In this document: positions 61,355-64,000 of the stretch, piece after piece | Layout: each line of letters begins with the position of its first letter | Numbering within the stretch: the first letter of the stretch is position 1 | NCBI GenBank assembly: GCA_003508835.1 | Contig: PUFA01000170.1 | Location: 3,410,001 to 3,474,000 of the forward strand | Direction of reading: 5' to 3' | DNA length: 64,000 bases | Origin: Eonycteris spelaea | Taxonomy: Eukaryota; Chordata; Mammalia; Chiroptera; Pteropodidae | Notes under the pieces: model-generated | Databases searched by the model: none | What the model was told of the DNA's origin: nothing | The model's input: only the letters and a program-made list of their open reading frames with translations | Position numbers and translations under genes: made by a program

Positions 61355-62010
61355 GAGCATGCGCGGCTCCAGGTGGGGCGGCCAGGTGCGTGGAGCAAAG
61401 GCCTGTTGATCCTGCTTGCTCCCTTTGTTCAGGCCAAGATGGATCCTGGGCTCTGCGGGGAACATGCTGCGCTGATCCTGCAGATAGGGCGGGGCACTGG
61501 ATAGAGCCCCTGGCCCACTGGATGCAGGTAGAGGGGACAAAAACAGTGGAGCTTGCCAGCCCCTTACACCACGGAGAATTCCTGCTGTCCAGGGCGAGCT
61601 CCCTCAGTGCCCCACCTTCTCTATGGCTCTCTCTTGTTTGTTGTACAGAAGGCAGCCTTGTGTGGGAGTGGCCTCTGTGCAGGCCTTAGGTGCCGGGTAG
61701 TTTGGGAAGCTGGTTGGAGCCGGGGCACAGGCCATTGAGCGGCCAGGTGCACTGCGCATGGTGGCCCCTTGTTCCTGCTTGCTCCCTTTGTTTGTAGGCC
61801 AAAGGCCCTGGTTGATCTAGCTGGTAACACACCAAAACGGTGACCCTGCAGGTAGGCCAGAGCCCCCAATAGAGCTCCTGGGGTCCTGTTGGGGTGGAGG
61901 GGACATAAACAGTAGCGGCTCATGGTTTCTCCAGCCCAGAGAGGCCCCACAGTTCCTGGGGGCTCCATTGCTCCCCTAACTCTTTAGCTTGTTTGTTGTT
62001 CAGAAATTGG
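61355..62010. repeat. Two-copy GC-rich tandem unit, period about 361 bp
   Basis: Unit 1 (about 61355-61655) and unit 2 (about 61716-62010) share cggccaggtg (61379/61740), the identical 19-mer cctgcttgctccctttgtt (61411/61774), gaggggaca-aaacagt (about 61531/61897) and cttgtttgttgt-cagaa (61633/61988), all in the same order. The long frames here (61073-61504, 61330-61689, 61621-61968) run through the units in different frames and are not conserved between copies, so I do not call a gene. Confidence 0.75.
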
Positions 62011-62689
62011 TCATTCAGCCCTCAGTTGACTCTCTGGAGTAACTGCCGGTATCAATGTGTGTTTGAGCTGCCTGTGGGAGGAAAAGTTCAGCATCCTTCT
62101 GTGTTGTTGCCATCTGGGACTTCTTTGCTGTGAACATTTTATGTTCTGGTTTCCTTATCTGCAAAATGGGCTGAGCAGTGAGTTTGGGGCTCTCCAAGAT
62201 TCTTCTGTTCCGGTAGCAAAGCACAGAAATGTTTTTGGAAACTGCCACCACATCCACTTTGTAACCCCAGAGGAAATTTTATAAAGGGTAAGGCCTCCTC
62301 ATGGCAAAATTCACTACTCAGTAGGACACAGGTTGGTTTATGCATCCTCAGTCATCCTGATCTAATTCAACACATGTGTTTTGGAGTGTAGTTGGGCAGA
62401 AAACCCCAGATGCTATATGGCTCAAGAAAAATTTCTGAAGTTGAGTTCCTATTATAATATTTTAAATATAAAAATTATACTCAGGGAAGTTTCTTTGTGG
62501 ACTCCCAACATGGAATAACAGAGAAACATGCATTTGGGGACTTCGACCAAGGAAGTACACTATAGAAAAGACCAGGCTCAAGAAAATTCCAAGTCCAAGG
62601 CTGTATCTATCACAGAGATGTGAGTTGCCTGGTTCAGGATGGGTGTGTAGCGACATCATGCTAATATCATAGCCATGTTTATTCACATC
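62011..62689. other. Intergenic sequence, nothing recognised
   Basis: Frames at 62015-62345 and 62462-62686 overlap and are not protein-like. Confidence 0.4.
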
Positions 62690-62805
62690 ATCCTTACAAA
62701 TAAATAATCCTGTGAGGTGATTACCACTATTACCTCCATGTTACAGATGATGCGGTGACACTCATATTAAGTGTCAGAACCAGGGCTTACCCCCAGGTAC
62801 GTCTG
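62690..62805 (-). repeat. MIR SINE fragment
   Basis: Antisense: taaataatcctgtgaggtga, ttaccactattacctccatg, ttacagatgatgcggtgaca, tcagaaccagggcttacccc. Confidence 0.75.
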
Positions 62806-63641
62806 GACACCCAACGCTGTGGTAGTCATGTCTACCAACCCTTCAGGACACATTAAGCTGCCAAGTAGGCTGGGGTTTGGTTTCGGAGCTACAGGTCCAT
62901 CCCGAGTGCTTAGACCACATACTTCCTCATCACATCTCTTCTGGTCACATCTAGTGCAATCGGATGGCTCAGGATTTCTACGTCAGGCTGAGGCTGTCCG
63001 CAGAAGCTGAGTGTAAGGGGAAAGGAGACTTAAAATCAAAGAGCATGTCTTTCAGATTAATTCAAAGTTCTGGGTCCTCCCCTCCCACCAGGCCAAACTA
63101 GAAGCAGTGTGAAACTGAACACAGAAAAATATTCAAAGAGAAATATACCAGAAAAAAAAATAAAAACTTTAAAGGGGTTTAACAAGAAACAGATGATCTC
63201 GTGTCACCAGACGCTGCTCCACGGTGTCAGCTCTAGTCCCAGCCCAGCCATCTCTCACCTGCAGAGGGAGAAGTAAGGCCCGCCCCCTCTGCCTTTCCAG
63301 AACGCAGCGAAAGGAGGTGGAAATGCGTGAAATGTGTTTAAAACTCAGTGAAGTTGGTTAAATGCATTCAAGGTGCCCTCTTTATGTATTATTACAAATT
63401 ACCATTGGTATCATAAGTAGCAGCCATTCAAGAGAGTACTACTCTGTCTAGGCAGGGACTTATTTCTGCCACCCACGCAGTGGTTTTTGATAAAACTGTT
63501 CTTGTAAAGAAAAGCAGCAACTGGCTAGGAAACTATTTTCTTGGGATTATATTTGAAATGACACAGCTCCAGCAAGTTTCCACTCCATAATATACTGGTG
63601 AGTTCTTTGAACCCTCTGCATATTCTCATTTCTCGCTCTGA
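62806..63641. other. Intergenic sequence, nothing recognised
   Basis: Unique-looking DNA. The 79-codon frame at 62771-63010 is not protein-like. Confidence 0.4.
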
Positions 63642-63653
63642 GTGTGTGTGTGT

Positions 63654-63689
<36 letters not shown>
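63642..63689. repeat. (TG)n microsatellite
   Basis: Six TG units, one extra G, then about 16 TG units. It causes the Thr-His frame at 63525-63725. Confidence 0.95.
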
Positions 63690-63693
<4 letters not shown>

Positions 63694-64000
63694 AAAACCA
63701 GACTTTTAGGACTGAGGCAGAACAAATGAATGCATCCTCAGGGGAGATGCTAAATCAGTGACATGTAGGTGATTTAAAGGTCTTGAGGGGCATCCAATAT
63801 TATTAAGCTTAAAGCATAGCCTGACTGCCAAAGAAATAGAGCCAGCTCAAACTAGCATCCTCAAATTTAAAAAAAATAAAAAAGAGAGGGAGAGGGAGAG
63901 AGAGACCAAGAGAGAATGTTGTATTACAACTCCCATGTTAAAATAACTCAAAAAGAAAGAGAAAGACATTTCTAGAGAAGAATTTTTTTTTCTAGATTCA
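63690..64000. other. Intergenic sequence with purine-rich run
   Basis: A (GAGAGG)n-like purine stretch lies at about 63880-63915. Nothing else is recognised to the window end. Confidence 0.5.

Noticed and set aside
61073..61504. Longest open frame in the window (143 residues)
   Set aside because: It runs from unique DNA into the first tandem unit, and the second unit does not keep the frame. The GC-rich, stop-poor composition explains the length.
61330..61689. 119-residue frame in the tandem unit
   Set aside because: Overlaps the 143-residue frame in another phase; not preserved in unit 2.

Overview
This is mammalian nuclear DNA. It holds one real protein-coding segment, the terminal exon of DPYD (dihydropyrimidine dehydrogenase) on the + strand. 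The coding part (1116-1286) encodes the last 56 residues of the enzyme, including a CxxCxxCxxxCP iron-sulfur motif. It is preceded by the end of the last intron (1-1115) and followed by a 3' UTR of about 1.3 kb ending near the poly(A) signal at 2572-2577. The other ~61 kb is AT-rich intergenic sequence downstream of DPYD. In known mammalian maps PTBP2 lies on this side of DPYD, but nothing of PTBP2 is visible here.

Organism: a placental mammal. Old repeats shared by placental mammals are present: MIR, L2, MaLR/MLT1-type LTRs, hAT-Charlie MITEs and decayed L1. I see no Alu, no rodent B1/B2, and none of the younger tRNA-derived SINEs of carnivores, ruminants, pigs, whales or horses. The DPYD C-terminus and the style of the L1 3' ends suit a laurasiatherian, but I cannot name a species.

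Layout: 1-2.6 kb, DPYD end. 2.6-8.4 kb, unique AT-rich DNA with an LTR, two L2 pieces and some puzzling short duplicated modules. 8.4-13.7 kb, an LTR, three L1 segments and MIRs. 14.2-14.7 kb, a frameshifted protein-like relic on the - strand. 15.8-24.3 kb, microsatellite, hAT MITE, MIRs, L2s and a nested L1. 24.3-31.7 kb, mostly repeat-poor DNA with possible regulatory motifs (an RFX X-box and a convergent CTCF-like pair). 31.8-34.8 kb, an MLT1 LTR, a MER1-type MITE with a perfect 8-bp target duplication, and a gammaretrovirus-like solo LTR with a 4-bp target duplication. 35-48 kb, mostly unique with MIRs, an MLT1 LTR, a (CG)7(CT)n tract and a dense CpG patch at 47.2 kb. 48-64 kb, MIRs, L2, L1, another LTR, a 34-nt poly(A) tract and a two-copy ~361-bp tandem unit.

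No operon, CRISPR array, plasmid element or novel multi-gene system was found. Apart from the DPYD exon, I regard the open reading frames here as chance or repeat-derived. Repeat calls are from recognition by eye and their boundaries are approximate unless target-site duplications are cited.
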